Origin: Chloroflexota bacterium | Lineage (GTDB): Bacteria > Chloroflexota > Anaerolineae > Aggregatilineales > Phototrophicaceae | Reading direction: 5' to 3' | Length of the DNA: 64,000 bases | Assembly (NCBI GenBank): GCA_028875185.1 | Contig: JAPPFH010000077.1 | Span: 1-64,000, forward strand | Shown: in pieces, positions 36,871 through 45,615 of the stretch | Position numbering within the stretch: the first letter of the stretch is position 1 | How the letters are laid out: every line of letters starts with the position of its first letter | The notes under the pieces: model-generated | Seen by the model: only the letters and a program-made list of their open reading frames with translations | Database searches by the model: none | Told to the model about the DNA's origin: nothing | Made by a program: the position numbers and the translations under genes

Positions 36871-37140
36871 ATGAAAACCAAAACATACACGCTCTTTGAG
36901 CCGGGCGGTCGGGTGGTGCGAGGCTACTCTTATGGTGAATTGACCGAGGTGCGCTGTCTCGATGTCGTCCCAATTGGCATAGAATCGCCTGAACGCGACG
37001 AATTCATACAATTGGTTGAGCAGGCGCAGCTAACAGAAGAAGAACTGCGCGAATGCCGCATCGGCTATGTCGATGACAAGGGAGTTGGCGATTACTGCAG
37101 TTGGCAAGAATTCCTGGATATTGCCACAGAATCCAGCTGA
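36871..37140 (+). CDS. Hypothetical protein, tandem paralogue B
   Basis: 89 residues, a shorter and more acidic version of the previous gene, 15 bases downstream of it. The pattern 'GG-x-V-x(2)-YS-[FY]-G' then 'D-[LV]-[IV]-P' then 'G-[HY]-VD-[ND]-x-GVG' is shared. Last gene of the pepF transcript; GH4 follows 34 bases later and could be read through. Confidence 0.6.
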   Translation: MKTKTYTLFEPGGRVVRGYSYGELTEVRCLDVVPIGIESPERDEFIQLVEQAQLTEEELRECRIGYVDDKGVGDYCSWQEFLDIATESS

Positions 37141-37174
37141 TTTCATTTTCTTAAGAACTGGAGCAACCCATCCC

Positions 37175-38491
37175 ATGCCAAAAATCACCTTCATCGGCGC
37201 CGGCAGCTTCGGCTTCACGCGCAAGCTGGTTAAGGACATTCTCACATTCCCCCTGCTCGAAGGCAGCGAGATCGCGCTGATGGATATCGACGCCGAGCGC
37301 CTCGATTTCGCCCAGCGCGCTGTGTCCCGCATCGTGGAGGCTGGCGAGTATCCGGCTAGGGTTACCGCCACGATGGATCGCATTGAAGCGCTGCGCGGCG
37401 CCGATTACGTTGTCGTAACGATCTTGGTGGGCGCGACCGAAGTTTGGCGGCACGATATCGAGATCCCGATGAAATACGGCGTCGATATGAACGTCGGCGA
37501 TACGCGCGGCGTCTCCGGCATATTCCGCTCGCTGCGCACGATCCCAGTCCTGGTCGATATCGCGCGCGACATGGAGCGCTACTGCCCGAACGCGCTTATG
37601 CTGAATTACACCAATCCGATGGCGATGCTCTGCCGGGCGATGGACATCGAAGCCGACATCAATGTCACCGGCTTGTGCCACAGCGTACAGGGCACCTCGA
37701 AGATGCTGGCGAACTGGATTGGCGCGCCTTATGACGAGATCAACTATACCTGCGCCGGCATCAACCACACGGCTTGGTTCATCGACTACACCTGGAATGG
37801 CGAAGACGCCTACCCGCTCATCCAGCGCGCCATAACGGAAAACCAAGACATCTACAATGCCGAGCAGGCGCGCAACGAAATGTACCTGGCGCTGGATTAT
37901 TACGTGACCGAATCGAGCGGGCACAACTCGGAATACAATTGGTGGTTCCGCAAAAGGCCCGACTTAATCGAGAAATACGCTACGCATGGCACCAATTGGA
38001 ATCCCGGGCATCACGCCTACATTCTCAAAGAATACCGCCGGCGCGAGCACGATTGGCGCGATGCTATCCACGACTGGTTCGCGGAAGACGAGATTGACCT
38101 CGAGCGCGGGCATGAATATGCCGCCTACATCATCAACGCGATGGAAGGCGGCGCGCCTTTCAAATTCAACGGCAATGTGCCGAACGCCGGCTTGGTCGAC
38201 AACTTGCCGAACAGCGCCTGCGTTGAGGTACCGGTATGGGCTTCGCGCGATGGGCTGGAAGCGGTCGCCGTTGGCGCTTTGCCACAGTCGGTGGCGCCGC
38301 TGACCAACCTCTACTCGCAAATTGAAGAGATGGCGGTCGAAGGCATCCTCAAGGGCGACAAGCGGCTGATCTATCAGGCGGTGGCATACTCGCCGCTGTC
38401 GGCCGCGGTCTGCTCGCTGCGAGAGATTCAGTCGATGGTGGATGAGCTCTTTGCGGTGAATGAGGCGTATCTGCAGCCGACCTATGCTTGA
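37175..38491 (+). CDS. GH4-family alpha-glycosidase (alpha-galactosidase-like)
   Basis: 438 residues from ATG 37175, GGAG eleven bases upstream. NAD-binding '[16 protein letters not shown]', '[11 protein letters not shown]', Mn-site Cys/His in 'GLCHSVQG' and 'GINHTAWF', and '[12 protein letters not shown]' are GH4 traits; these enzymes cleave glycosides by an NAD-dependent oxidation-elimination route. The CHS form of the metal motif is typical of alpha-galactosidase and alpha-glucuronidase members rather than phospho-glycosidases. Cytoplasmic. Confidence 0.88.
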   Translation: MPKITFIGAGSFGFTRKLVKDILTFPLLEGSEIALMDIDAERLDFAQRAVSRIVEAGEYPARVTATMDRIEALRGADYVVVTILVGATEVWRHDIEIPMKYGVDMNVGDTRGVSGIFRSLRTIPVLVDIARDMERYCPNALMLNYTNPMAMLCRAMDIEADINVTGLCHSVQGTSKMLANWIGAPYDEINYTCAGINHTAWFIDYTWNGEDAYPLIQRAITENQDIYNAEQARNEMYLALDYYVTESSGHNSEYNWWFRKRPDLIEKYATHGTNWNPGHHAYILKEYRRREHDWRDAIHDWFAEDEIDLERGHEYAAYIINAMEGGAPFKFNGNVPNAGLVDNLPNSACVEVPVWASRDGLEAVAVGALPQSVAPLTNLYSQIEEMAVEGILKGDKRLIYQAVAYSPLSAAVCSLREIQSMVDELFAVNEAYLQPTYA

Positions 38492-38613
38492 GTGGATCAG
38501 ATCAAGCGCCTTGGTCTCGCTGATATGCTTTACAAGACACCTTTAAGGCAGTATCATTCACTTGTGTGCCAGCATCATTGATCTTTCTGCTCAAGAGCTA
38601 GGGGCAGTGCGCC

Positions 38614-39132
38614 TTGATCTCAAGCATTAGTCCTCGTCTCCGGATGTACCTGAGGGTGATTGTCTTTGGTGGGCTATTAGGTTTCGCAGGAGGAGTTGCC
38701 GAAGCAATTGTCAAAGAGCCCAGCCTTGCCAAGAGCGTAGGAATAGCTAAAGCTGCTATCGGCATTGCTCAAAGCTACGCATTTCAGAATATGATATTTT
38801 TCTGCATTACTTATGGCATTATTGCGATAATTGTAACGCTGCTGTTTGATTACGAGCCAACCCCACATCGCTTCAAGCGTGTCATGGCGCTAGCAATGCT
38901 TCCACTTTCTCTCATATTGACCATCGCAGGTATACAGAGCGCGCTTCGTTATCCGTCGCTTTATGACGCTTCAGACGTATTTCAGTTTATCGCGCACTTC
39001 ATGGGCGTTCTTTGGCTCAGCCAATACGTAGCGCACAACTACCTCCGCGAGATTGTGGACCGCAATCAAGAGAATAAACCGGTCTTGGATAATGTCACGC
39101 CTGCTGCGGGAGATCCAGTCGAAGGTGGATGA
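38614..39132 (+). CDS. Four-helix membrane protein, paralogue A
   Basis: 172 residues from TTG 38614 (GGGG ten bases upstream), or shorter from ATG 38644. Four hydrophobic segments, then a polar tail. The last part 'SDVFQFIAHFMGVLWLSQYVAHNYLREI' (in part) matches the next gene's 'FDAFHLLTHALAIFSSQLAAGKYLRDL', so they are old paralogues. Family not recognised. Confidence 0.55.
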   Translation: MISSISPRLRMYLRVIVFGGLLGFAGGVAEAIVKEPSLAKSVGIAKAAIGIAQSYAFQNMIFFCITYGIIAIIVTLLFDYEPTPHRFKRVMALAMLPLSLILTIAGIQSALRYPSLYDASDVFQFIAHFMGVLWLSQYVAHNYLREIVDRNQENKPVLDNVTPAAGDPVEGG

Positions 39133-39226
39133 GCCAATTGCTGTGAACGGAGCTTTTTCGCGGACGGCACTTGCTTGAGCGTCGCGAATGCGGCTACAAT
39201 CGGGGCGAGGAGAAAGGCAAAGCATC

Positions 39227-39706
39227 ATGTGGCGAGCCAATCCTTTGCTGAAGCTGTTTACGCGGGCTTTTGCCTACGGCGCGGTTACCGAAGTCGTACT
39301 AGGCACTTTGATCCTTTTCATATTCATATCGGGGTTTGGGTTTCTGGGGCCAGATCCTCCTCTGCTGCGCGTGCTGTTGATAAACGCGCTAGCGAGCATG
39401 CTATCGACGGCGCTGACGCTGGCGCTGCCGATGACGCTGGTGACGGCGCTTTGCTTCCGCGAGATTCGCCGTCCAAAGTTTTACCGCTTCGCCATGTTAA
39501 CCGTCGCGCTGCTCACTTCCATCTTGGTCTGGCCTGGGCATTTTGAAGGGATGGGCGGGACACTGCAAAGCAACGCTCCGACGGAGTTCAAAGCCTTCGA
39601 CGCCTTCCATCTATTGACGCATGCACTGGCGATATTCAGCTCGCAACTGGCGGCTGGAAAGTATCTGCGGGATTTGGCAGCGCGCAAACCCGCCAAGAAA
39701 TCCTAG
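39227..39706 (+). CDS. Four-helix membrane protein, paralogue B
   Basis: 159 residues from ATG 39227, with GGAGAAAGG upstream; a TACAAT at 39195 may be its -10 box. Same four-helix layout and conserved last helix with a central histidine as paralogue A. Its stop codon overlaps the stop of the convergent C39-like peptidase gene. Confidence 0.6.
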   Translation: MWRANPLLKLFTRAFAYGAVTEVVLGTLILFIFISGFGFLGPDPPLLRVLLINALASMLSTALTLALPMTLVTALCFREIRRPKFYRFAMLTVALLTSILVWPGHFEGMGGTLQSNAPTEFKAFDAFHLLTHALAIFSSQLAAGKYLRDLAARKPAKKS

Positions 39707-40746
39707 CCACCCGGCGCCCGCAGGCGATCGCGCGCCTCCCGCGCCGGGGTGAAATTCGGATTGAAGGTCAGCGCTGTGATGTAGTTTTCCAGCGCCAAGC
39801 CGACTTCGCCGCGTCCCTCGCGCGCCATGCCCAAATAATAATAAGTCTCCTCAACGTAATGGCCGCCGCCATCATTCTGGTTCTGGCGCGAAATGCGGAT
39901 CATGTCATCGTAACGTCCGGTGTGGTAGTAAGCTTCCCAGGCGCCGAACTGATACCAGAACATGCGCCAGGGCAAGCCAAGCGAGATCGCCTTGTCATAA
40001 GCCTGCGCCGCCGCATCGTACATGCCCAGCTCGACGAAGCTGCTGCCCATGTTGAACCAGGCGTGGGGATCTTCCTGATCGTCGATCGCTTCGGCGCGCG
40101 CCATCTCCAGCGCGTTGATCTGGTTCTGCCACTCATCCGCGTCATCGCCCAGCAGCGCCATCAATTCCTCTTCGCGGTTTGAGGTGTATAGCACGATGTA
40201 CCGATAGTTGAAGTGCTGCCAGTAATGCTCGATTTTGTCGTAGCTGTAACGGGTGTTGGGTCCGTTGAAGCTGTCCATGCTATTGAATTCACTGAGCGCG
40301 TCGTCGTATCCAGCTAGCAGCAAATAATGCCCCATCCAGGTATAACCGGAGGGCTCGTAGCCAAACTCGATGACCACCGGAAAATCGTTGACCATAAGGG
40401 TCTGCAGCAGTTCAATCGTCCCGCCGTCGCGCGTGATGGCGTAAACGGGCAGTTCGGGGATCTGCGTATTGACGAATTCCACCATCTGCCAGGCGCTGAC
40501 ATTTTTGTCCTCGTTATTGGGCTTCAGATACTTGGCGGCGCGGTACTGATCGTCGGTGTATCCGAAGTGGACCAGCGCATTTGTGAGCGTGGCGGGCGCG
40601 CAATTGTTCCAGCCTTGATATTCCGTGCCCAAGTTCCGCATGCGGAAGATATCGGGCAAATCGGCGCTCTCTTCGTTAGTCTGCGCCAGCGCGCCCCCGC
40701 CGGCGATACCCACTGCAAGGAGCAGAAGCAAAAGGCGCTGCATCAT
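39703..40746 (-). CDS. Secreted C39-like cysteine peptidase with TPR repeats
   Basis: 347 residues with a signal peptide (about 1-21, ending 'GGALAQ'). 'YQGWNNCAPATLTNAL' has the catalytic cysteine and 'GYTWMGHYLLLAGYDD' the catalytic histidine of the Peptidase_C39_2 family. The C-terminal 150 residues are two or three TPR-like helix pairs ('AWFNMGSSFVELGMYDAAAQAYDKAI'-type, in part). Likely extracellular or envelope bound; substrate unknown. Upstream gap contains one hairpin repeat. Confidence 0.8.
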   Translation of the reverse strand: MMQRLLLLLLAVGIAGGGALAQTNEESADLPDIFRMRNLGTEYQGWNNCAPATLTNALVHFGYTDDQYRAAKYLKPNNEDKNVSAWQMVEFVNTQIPELPVYAITRDGGTIELLQTLMVNDFPVVIEFGYEPSGYTWMGHYLLLAGYDDALSEFNSMDSFNGPNTRYSYDKIEHYWQHFNYRYIVLYTSNREEELMALLGDDADEWQNQINALEMARAEAIDDQEDPHAWFNMGSSFVELGMYDAAAQAYDKAISLGLPWRMFWYQFGAWEAYYHTGRYDDMIRISRQNQNDGGGHYVEETYYYLGMAREGRGEVGLALENYITALTFNPNFTPAREARDRLRAPGG

Positions 40747-40871
40747 CAGATCACTAGCTTTCGCTGAGATTCTGTCATCACCTGATTATACACAAGATGA
40801 GACACGCATATTATACGGGCGGCATACGATGTCGGCGCGGGCGACCCGCCAACTCGCGCGGCCGAGCAAGA

Positions 40872-40903
40872 TTGGTAGGGGCGACCTATTAGGTCGCCCG
40901 CCA
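40872..40903. repeat. gtaggggcgacc hairpin
   Basis: tggtaggggcgacctattaggtcgcccgcc: near-perfect 9-bp arms. It lies 30 bp past the end of the sulfatase gene, a plausible terminator position. Confidence 0.6.
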
Positions 40904-40931
40904 AAGCGACAAAAAGACAGACAAAACGTCG

Positions 40932-42287
40932 CTAGAGCCAGCCCTCTTCGATGTCTACATGGAGTTGGCCGCTTCCGGGGACCAGCGGCGCCGGCTCAAT
41001 AATTGGCTCATCTTCGCCCGCTTCGATCATGCGGCGAATCAAACGGGAACGCAGCACATCACAGACCGCGCGATGAGTCTTGAGACCGGCGCGGTTGTGC
41101 AGCTCCTCGGGGTCGGCGAGCAAATCGTAGAGCTCGGATTCAACGTAGTGTTCGCTGGAAGCATCGTCCCAGCCGTCTCCATTCGGCGCGGAAACGGAAT
41201 ATTTCCAACGCTTGCTGCGACTCGCCCGCCCTAGCTGCGACTCGCTCATCTGGATGAATACTTCCTCTTGCCAGTCGACCGCTTCACCACGGACCAGCGG
41301 CAGGATCGAATTTCCGCTCATTGCATCAGGCACGGGGATGCCAGCAGCGTCGAGCAAGGTCGGCGGCAGGTCAATCAAGCTGACGAGCTGTGATATCCGT
41401 CCGCCACCAGTGAAGGGGCCACCATGGAGCATGGTCGGCACGCGTACAGAAGCGTCATGACAGGAGCGCTTGTATTCGGCGTTGCGCGTCTTGAAGTGAT
41501 TGCCATGATCGGAGGTGAAGAGGATGATGGTGTCCTCCAGCAGGTCCAGGCTGATCAGCGCGTCGACCAACCGACCAAGCGCTTCGTCCAGCCGCTTGAT
41601 CATGCCCAGGTAGCCAGCCAGCTGCTGATGGCTGGAGCCGCCTAGCGCCGCCAGGTCCGGTGGCAGCCAGCGCCCGCGATAGCGCTCGGCGTATCCAGGC
41701 GGCGCTGGATAATCATCACGATGGTTCTGATGGTGCGGCTCGATGAATGAGGAGAAGAGGAAGAACGGTCGATCCTGATGATCGTTGATGTAACGGATCA
41801 TGGCATCGGTTTGGGCGTCTACGCGGTAGCCGGGCAGTTTATGCGCCGCGCCATCGCCGTCATACATCACCATGTCGTAGGCATCGGACGTGAATTCCAG
41901 AATATTGGAAGCCAGCCAATAATTGTAGCCGCCGCGCCGCGCCTTTGACACGGGCCCCGCGCCTTCATCCGACAAATGCCACTTGCCGATATAGGCGGTG
42001 TCGTAGCCTGCATCGCCGAAGTAATGCGCCAGCGTTCGGCTCTCGATGGGCAAAGGCACGTCATTTCGGTAACAGCCGGTTTCCGTGGCATAGAGACCTG
42101 TTTGCAAGCAGGCGCGCGCCGGACCGCAGACGGGCTGGCAGGTGATCGAATTGTGGACATCAGTGCCGGCGCGGGCGAGTCGGTCGAAATTCGGCGTCAT
42201 ATCCAGCGGGTTGCCGTGGATGCCGGTCGTATCCCAGCGTTGCTGGTCGGTGAAGAAGACGATTACATTCGGGCGTTTTCGAGCCAT
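40932..42287 (-). CDS. Type I sulfatase (formylglycine-dependent)
   Basis: 451 residues. 'NVIVFFTDQQRWDTTGIHGNP' supplies metal ligands; the maturation motif is 'CGPARACLQTG' (C-x-P-A-R variant), whose cysteine must be oxidised to formylglycine by a maturase not encoded in this window. 'LFTSDHGNHF' is the second metal site. Cleaves sulfate esters from glycans or small molecules. No signal peptide is evident. ATG 42287 with AGGAA nine bases upstream. Fits the glycan-degrading tone of the neighbouring GH4 and dehydratase genes. Confidence 0.9.
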   Translation of the reverse strand: MARKRPNVIVFFTDQQRWDTTGIHGNPLDMTPNFDRLARAGTDVHNSITCQPVCGPARACLQTGLYATETGCYRNDVPLPIESRTLAHYFGDAGYDTAYIGKWHLSDEGAGPVSKARRGGYNYWLASNILEFTSDAYDMVMYDGDGAAHKLPGYRVDAQTDAMIRYINDHQDRPFFLFSSFIEPHHQNHRDDYPAPPGYAERYRGRWLPPDLAALGGSSHQQLAGYLGMIKRLDEALGRLVDALISLDLLEDTIILFTSDHGNHFKTRNAEYKRSCHDASVRVPTMLHGGPFTGGGRISQLVSLIDLPPTLLDAAGIPVPDAMSGNSILPLVRGEAVDWQEEVFIQMSESQLGRASRSKRWKYSVSAPNGDGWDDASSEHYVESELYDLLADPEELHNRAGLKTHRAVCDVLRSRLIRRMIEAGEDEPIIEPAPLVPGSGQLHVDIEEGWL

Positions 42288-42427
42288 AGATTATTTTCCT
42301 CTCTGATTGGTAAATCCAATTGTAATCGGATGAGGCGAGGGTGCGCAAAAGCGTATATTCGCCACAGCCCTTCGCAAGTCAAACTTGGCTCACACAAAAT
42401 AATAAACCCGATAGTATTGAAAAGTCG

Positions 42428-42505
42428 TAGGGGCGAGACGGTGGCTCGCCCGTCGAATTATGTTCTGTACACAAGCGGGCGTTTCACGAAACGCCCCTAC
42501 AGATG
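42428..42505. repeat. Compound gtaggggcg / gggcgttt hairpin repeat, uninterrupted copy
   Basis: First hairpin gtaggggcgag...ctcgccc, then gtcgaattatgttctgtacac, then cgggcgtttcacgaaacgcccctaca. This is the uninterrupted form of the element at 27749-27836. The 374-bp gap also holds a promoter-like sequence further right and an 'acacagagag' stretch; no gene is seen. Confidence 0.7.
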
Positions 42506-42593
42506 TCTTCCAAGATGAGGTTTATCAAAAAGAGACATAGAAAACACAGAGAGATAACCTGCGGATTCCAGCAAGAAGTCCAGATCGCGATGT

Positions 42594-42621
42594 TTGGAAT
42601 TACGAACTGATTCGGTATACT
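42594..42621 (+). promoter_or_regulatory. Putative promoter of the TIM-barrel/dehydratase pair
   Basis: TTGGAA and TATACT separated by 16 bases, 40 bp before the ATG at 42662. Confidence 0.4.
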
Positions 42622-42661
42622 CTCGCCTGATTCGCCTGTCGGCAAGCGGCAAAGGGATGGC

Positions 42662-43591
42662 ATGAAGAAAACACGCGACTTCCTACAAAACAGTGGCTAC
42701 CCGCCCGGCGAGCTCTACGACCTGCCGACATCAGAAAAGCGCTTCCCCGATGGCGCGCAATACCGCATCGAGATCCCCAGCACCGAGGGCCCGCGGGCCT
42801 TGGCGGCAGTGCTGGAAGCGGCCGAGCGCTATGGCGTGACCATTCATCGCGTCTCGCAGGGCAGCGGCATTTGGATGCTTACGGATGAAGAAATCCGCGA
42901 GATGTGCCGCCTGGGCGCGGAAGCCGGCATCGAGGTCAGCTTATTCGTGGGTCCGCGAGCGGCTTGGGGCACGGGCGCGCAAGTGCGGGCGAGCGCGGGC
43001 AAAAACTTGGGCGCGCGCCTGCGGGGCATGGACGAAGTCGTCTACGCAACGGAAGACATCATCCGCGGCTGTGAGCTGGGCTTGCGCTCGGTTCTCGTGG
43101 CCGACGAAGGCCAGCTCTGGCTTGTCAATGAGATGAAGAAAGCGGGCGCCTTGCCGGCCGATCTGGTGGTCAAGATTTCGGTGCAGATGGGCGCGGCCAA
43201 TCCCATTTCGATCAAGCTGCTGGAAAGCATGGGCGCGGGCAGCTACAACACCCCGACCGATTTGACGCTGCCGCAGATGGCGGCGATCCGCGCGGCCATC
43301 GATATTCCGCTGGATGTCTATGTCGAGGCGCCCGACGACTTTGGCGGTTTCGTACGCCATTATGAGACTCCGGAGCTGATTCGGGTGGCGGCGCCCGTTT
43401 ACGTCAAACTGGGCTTGCGCAACGCGGCGAATATCTATCCCAGCGGACTTCATATTGAAGACTCGGCTATCAAGCAGTCGCAGGAGCGCGTACACAGGAC
43501 GGCGCTGGTGATGAACATCATCAAGCGTTACGCCGGGGACGCGGTCATGGGTGCTGTCGGCGCGGATGATTTGGGGATTCCGGCGGTTTAG
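42662..43591 (+). CDS. TIM-barrel protein, U32-peptidase-like, unknown substrate
   Basis: 309 residues with repeating beta-alpha units ('VYATEDIIRGCELGLRSVLVADEGQL', in part; 'PLDVYVEAPDDFGGF'). I recall close relatives annotated as U32-type peptidases or hypothetical proteins beside enolase-superfamily genes. The sequence starts 'KKTRDFLQNSGYPPGELYDLP'. The next gene is such a dehydratase, reached through a repeat-filled 122-bp gap. The catalytic role is not known; an aldolase or epimerase-like activity in sugar-acid breakdown is only a guess. Confidence 0.6.
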   Translation: MKKTRDFLQNSGYPPGELYDLPTSEKRFPDGAQYRIEIPSTEGPRALAAVLEAAERYGVTIHRVSQGSGIWMLTDEEIREMCRLGAEAGIEVSLFVGPRAAWGTGAQVRASAGKNLGARLRGMDEVVYATEDIIRGCELGLRSVLVADEGQLWLVNEMKKAGALPADLVVKISVQMGAANPISIKLLESMGAGSYNTPTDLTLPQMAAIRAAIDIPLDVYVEAPDDFGGFVRHYETPELIRVAAPVYVKLGLRNAANIYPSGLHIEDSAIKQSQERVHRTALVMNIIKRYAGDAVMGAVGADDLGIPAV

Positions 43592-43710
43592 CCAGCCCCC
43601 ACCCCAAACCCCTCCCCCAAAATGAGGGAGGGACTTTAGTAGTGCTAAATCTTAGTGAATTCACCCCTTCCCTCCTTGTGGGGCAAGGGGCTGGGGATGG
43701 GGGGTTAAAC
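43592..43710. repeat. Host repeat, complete and uninterrupted copy
   Basis: Starts ccagcccccaccccaaacccctcccccaaaatgagggagg in part, ends ccttgtggggcaaggggctggggatgggggg. This is the reference copy: it lacks the 20-bp motif at both positions where the 2471-2631 copy has it, and has no MITE where the 55-kb copy does. Its G-rich end lies directly before the dehydratase ATG. Confidence 0.8.
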
Positions 43711-43713
43711 AAA

Positions 43714-44871
43714 ATGAAAATCGGCAACGTCAGCACGATGGTGATGGGTACGCCTTGGCGGAATCTGCTCTTCGTCAAGGTCGAGACGGACGACGGCTTG
43801 GTCGGCTGGGCTGAGGCGAGACCGGTCGGTGGCGTCGGTCCTGTGATCGGCTATCTCAAGGAAACCGTGCCCGATTTCGCTTTAGGGCGCGATCCCTTCA
43901 ACACCGAGGATATGTGCTACCGCATGATGCGCGAAACTTACGGACGCGCTGGCGAGATCGCCATGACCGGCATCGCCCTGCTAGAGATCGCCTGCTGGGA
44001 TATCATTGGCAAGGCGATTGACCAGCCGGTGTATCGGCTGCTGGGCGGCGCCGTCCGCGATCGGATCAAAGCCTATGCCAACGGCTGGTACCGGGTGGAG
44101 CGGAAGCCCGAAGCCTGGTACGCCGCGGCGAAAGAAGTGGTCGGCAAGGGCTACCGCGCCCTCAAGTTCGACCCCTTCGGCAGCGGCTTTTACGAATTCA
44201 CGCGCGAAGAAAAGCTGCTTTCGATATCGCTGGTGGAAGCGGTTTACGATGCGGTGGGACCGGATGTCGAATTGCTGATCGAGATGCACGGACGCTTCAA
44301 TCCGGTGACGGCGGTCGAGATCATCCGCGATCTGGCTGAGTTCCGGCCCGGCTGGGTGGAAGAGCCGGTGCCGCCAGAGAACCTGCGGGCGCTGCGGGAT
44401 GTGCGCGAGGTGGCTTTGGGGCTGGGCATCCCGGTGGCGACGGGCGAACGCATCCACACGCCCTATGAGTACCGCGAACTCTTCGAGCTGAACGCGACCG
44501 ATATCATCCAGACCGACACCACCCATTTCGGCGGCATCATGAATATGAAGAAACTTGCGGGCACAGCCGAGATGTATTATGTGCTGGTGGCGCCGCACAA
44601 TGTCGGCGGTCCTTGTTCGACGATGGCGTCGCTGGCGGTGGCGGCGACCACACCCAATTTCAAGATCCAGGAATACTTCAACGACTTCGCCGACCCGCCG
44701 GTCAAGGCGGTCGGACAGGGCATGCCGCAGGTTGTCGATGGCTACTTCTCGCTGCCGGAAAAGCCCGGGCTGGGCGTTGATATCGACGAAGACATCATCG
44801 CCGAGTATCCGCAGCGCGAAGTCGACTTCAACCTGTTTTCCGATGACTGGCACCGGCGAGACTTGAAGTAG
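43714..44871 (+). CDS. Enolase-superfamily sugar-acid dehydratase (mandelate racemase group)
   Basis: 385 residues from ATG 43714. Catalytic layout of the MR subgroup: 'ALKFDPFG' (Lys-x-Asp), metal ligands in 'LLIEMHGRF', 'WVEEPVPPEN' and 'VATGERIHT', and the general-base histidine in 'VAPHNVGGP'. Galactonate or gluconate dehydratases are the nearest patterns; product would be a 2-keto-3-deoxy acid. The Shine-Dalgarno (GGGGGG, about 8 bases upstream) belongs to the preceding repeat. Probably co-expressed with the TIM-barrel gene. Confidence 0.88.
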   Translation: MKIGNVSTMVMGTPWRNLLFVKVETDDGLVGWAEARPVGGVGPVIGYLKETVPDFALGRDPFNTEDMCYRMMRETYGRAGEIAMTGIALLEIACWDIIGKAIDQPVYRLLGGAVRDRIKAYANGWYRVERKPEAWYAAAKEVVGKGYRALKFDPFGSGFYEFTREEKLLSISLVEAVYDAVGPDVELLIEMHGRFNPVTAVEIIRDLAEFRPGWVEEPVPPENLRALRDVREVALGLGIPVATGERIHTPYEYRELFELNATDIIQTDTTHFGGIMNMKKLAGTAEMYYVLVAPHNVGGPCSTMASLAVAATTPNFKIQEYFNDFADPPVKAVGQGMPQVVDGYFSLPEKPGLGVDIDEDIIAEYPQREVDFNLFSDDWHRRDLK

Positions 44872-44880
44872 CCTGCGAGC

Positions 44881-44960
44881 CCACCCTATTCCCTCCCCGG
44901 CGGGTCTGTGTCGGCGGTCTGTGTCTACGCGACCTACGCGACCCCAATGTGAGGGAGGGG
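44881..44960. repeat. Host repeat, half copy, with nested and partly duplicated 20-bp motif (copy 8)
   Basis: 'ccctccccggcgggtc' and 'gaccccaatgtgagggagggg' flank the motif (core 44921-44931). Inside, 'ggtctgtgtc' occurs twice and 'tacgcgacc' twice, so the insert has undergone internal duplication. It is the mirror image of the right part of the 2471 copy. Confidence 0.7.
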
Positions 44961-44976
44961 CTCAAATACGCTTGGC

Positions 44977-45555
44977 TCAATGCTCGGCCACAGCGAATTC
45001 GATGCCGCGATATACTTGGGCAAGCGGCAACTGGCAATCCAGCATTGGCAGCGGAATCACATCTTCGGCATTGTTGAAAATCTGCAGATGCCAGCCCTCT
45101 TTCGAACGCGTGTACAAATCGGCGCGCGGGCGGTCCTGGTCGACGATCAGGTAGGCTGCTATCGAGGGCACAGCAAAATATAGTTCAAGCTTGTCAACAC
45201 GGTCTCGCATCGCGCTTGAAGGCGAGGTGACTTCGACTACGAACACAGGATTGAGCAGGTTCAGTCTACTTCCGTCGTCGTAGATGCTTTCGCCACGAAC
45301 GACGCTCAAGTCCGGATACACATAGCGCGTCGGGCTGAATTTGACGCGCATTTCGCTGGTATGCACAGTGTATTGCGGAAAGCTCAACAGACTCCACAAA
45401 AGTCCTTGAATGTTTCCAATAATAATGCTGTGTTCGCCAGTTCCACCGCTCATGTCGATGATCTCTCCGTCAATGTATTCATGCTTGACTTCCTGGCGCT
45501 CTTCCCATTCGAGATATTCGGCGACGGTCATCACGCGCTCGTTTTGGATTGCCAT
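44977..45555 (-). CDS. Uma2-family (DUF820) PD-(D/E)XK-type protein, copy 2
   Basis: 192 residues, same length as the copy at 29846. 'MTVAEYLEWEERQEVKHEYIDG', 'YVYPDLSVV', 'PVFVVEVTSPSS' and 'KLELYFAVPSIAAYLIVD' give the Asp, Glu and Lys of the nuclease-like core. N-terminus differs strongly from copy 1, so not a recent duplicate. Function unknown. Confidence 0.87.
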   Translation of the reverse strand: MAIQNERVMTVAEYLEWEERQEVKHEYIDGEIIDMSGGTGEHSIIIGNIQGLLWSLLSFPQYTVHTSEMRVKFSPTRYVYPDLSVVRGESIYDDGSRLNLLNPVFVVEVTSPSSAMRDRVDKLELYFAVPSIAAYLIVDQDRPRADLYTRSKEGWHLQIFNNAEDVIPLPMLDCQLPLAQVYRGIEFAVAEH

Positions 45556-45615
45556 GTCAAACCTCGACCACTCTATGACTGGGGACAGTATAACATGCGG
45601 GCCGATGCGCTGAAC

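Noticed and set aside
40872..42505. Possible CRISPR from recurring gtaggggcg hairpins
   Set aside because: Copies are single, spread over the window, in both orientations, without regular spacing or cas genes.
30595..42560. Shared 'ctctgtg/acacagag' tracts before sppA and at 42.55 kb as another repeat family
   Set aside because: Similarity is short and low-complexity; two loci are not enough to define a family here.
9030..44871. One large sugar-acid catabolic operon joining uxuA, FAH, epimerase, GH4 and the enolase-superfamily dehydratase
   Set aside because: The genes are scattered over 35 kb, on their own promoters and separated by unrelated genes; only FAH-epimerase and TIM-barrel-dehydratase are adjacent.
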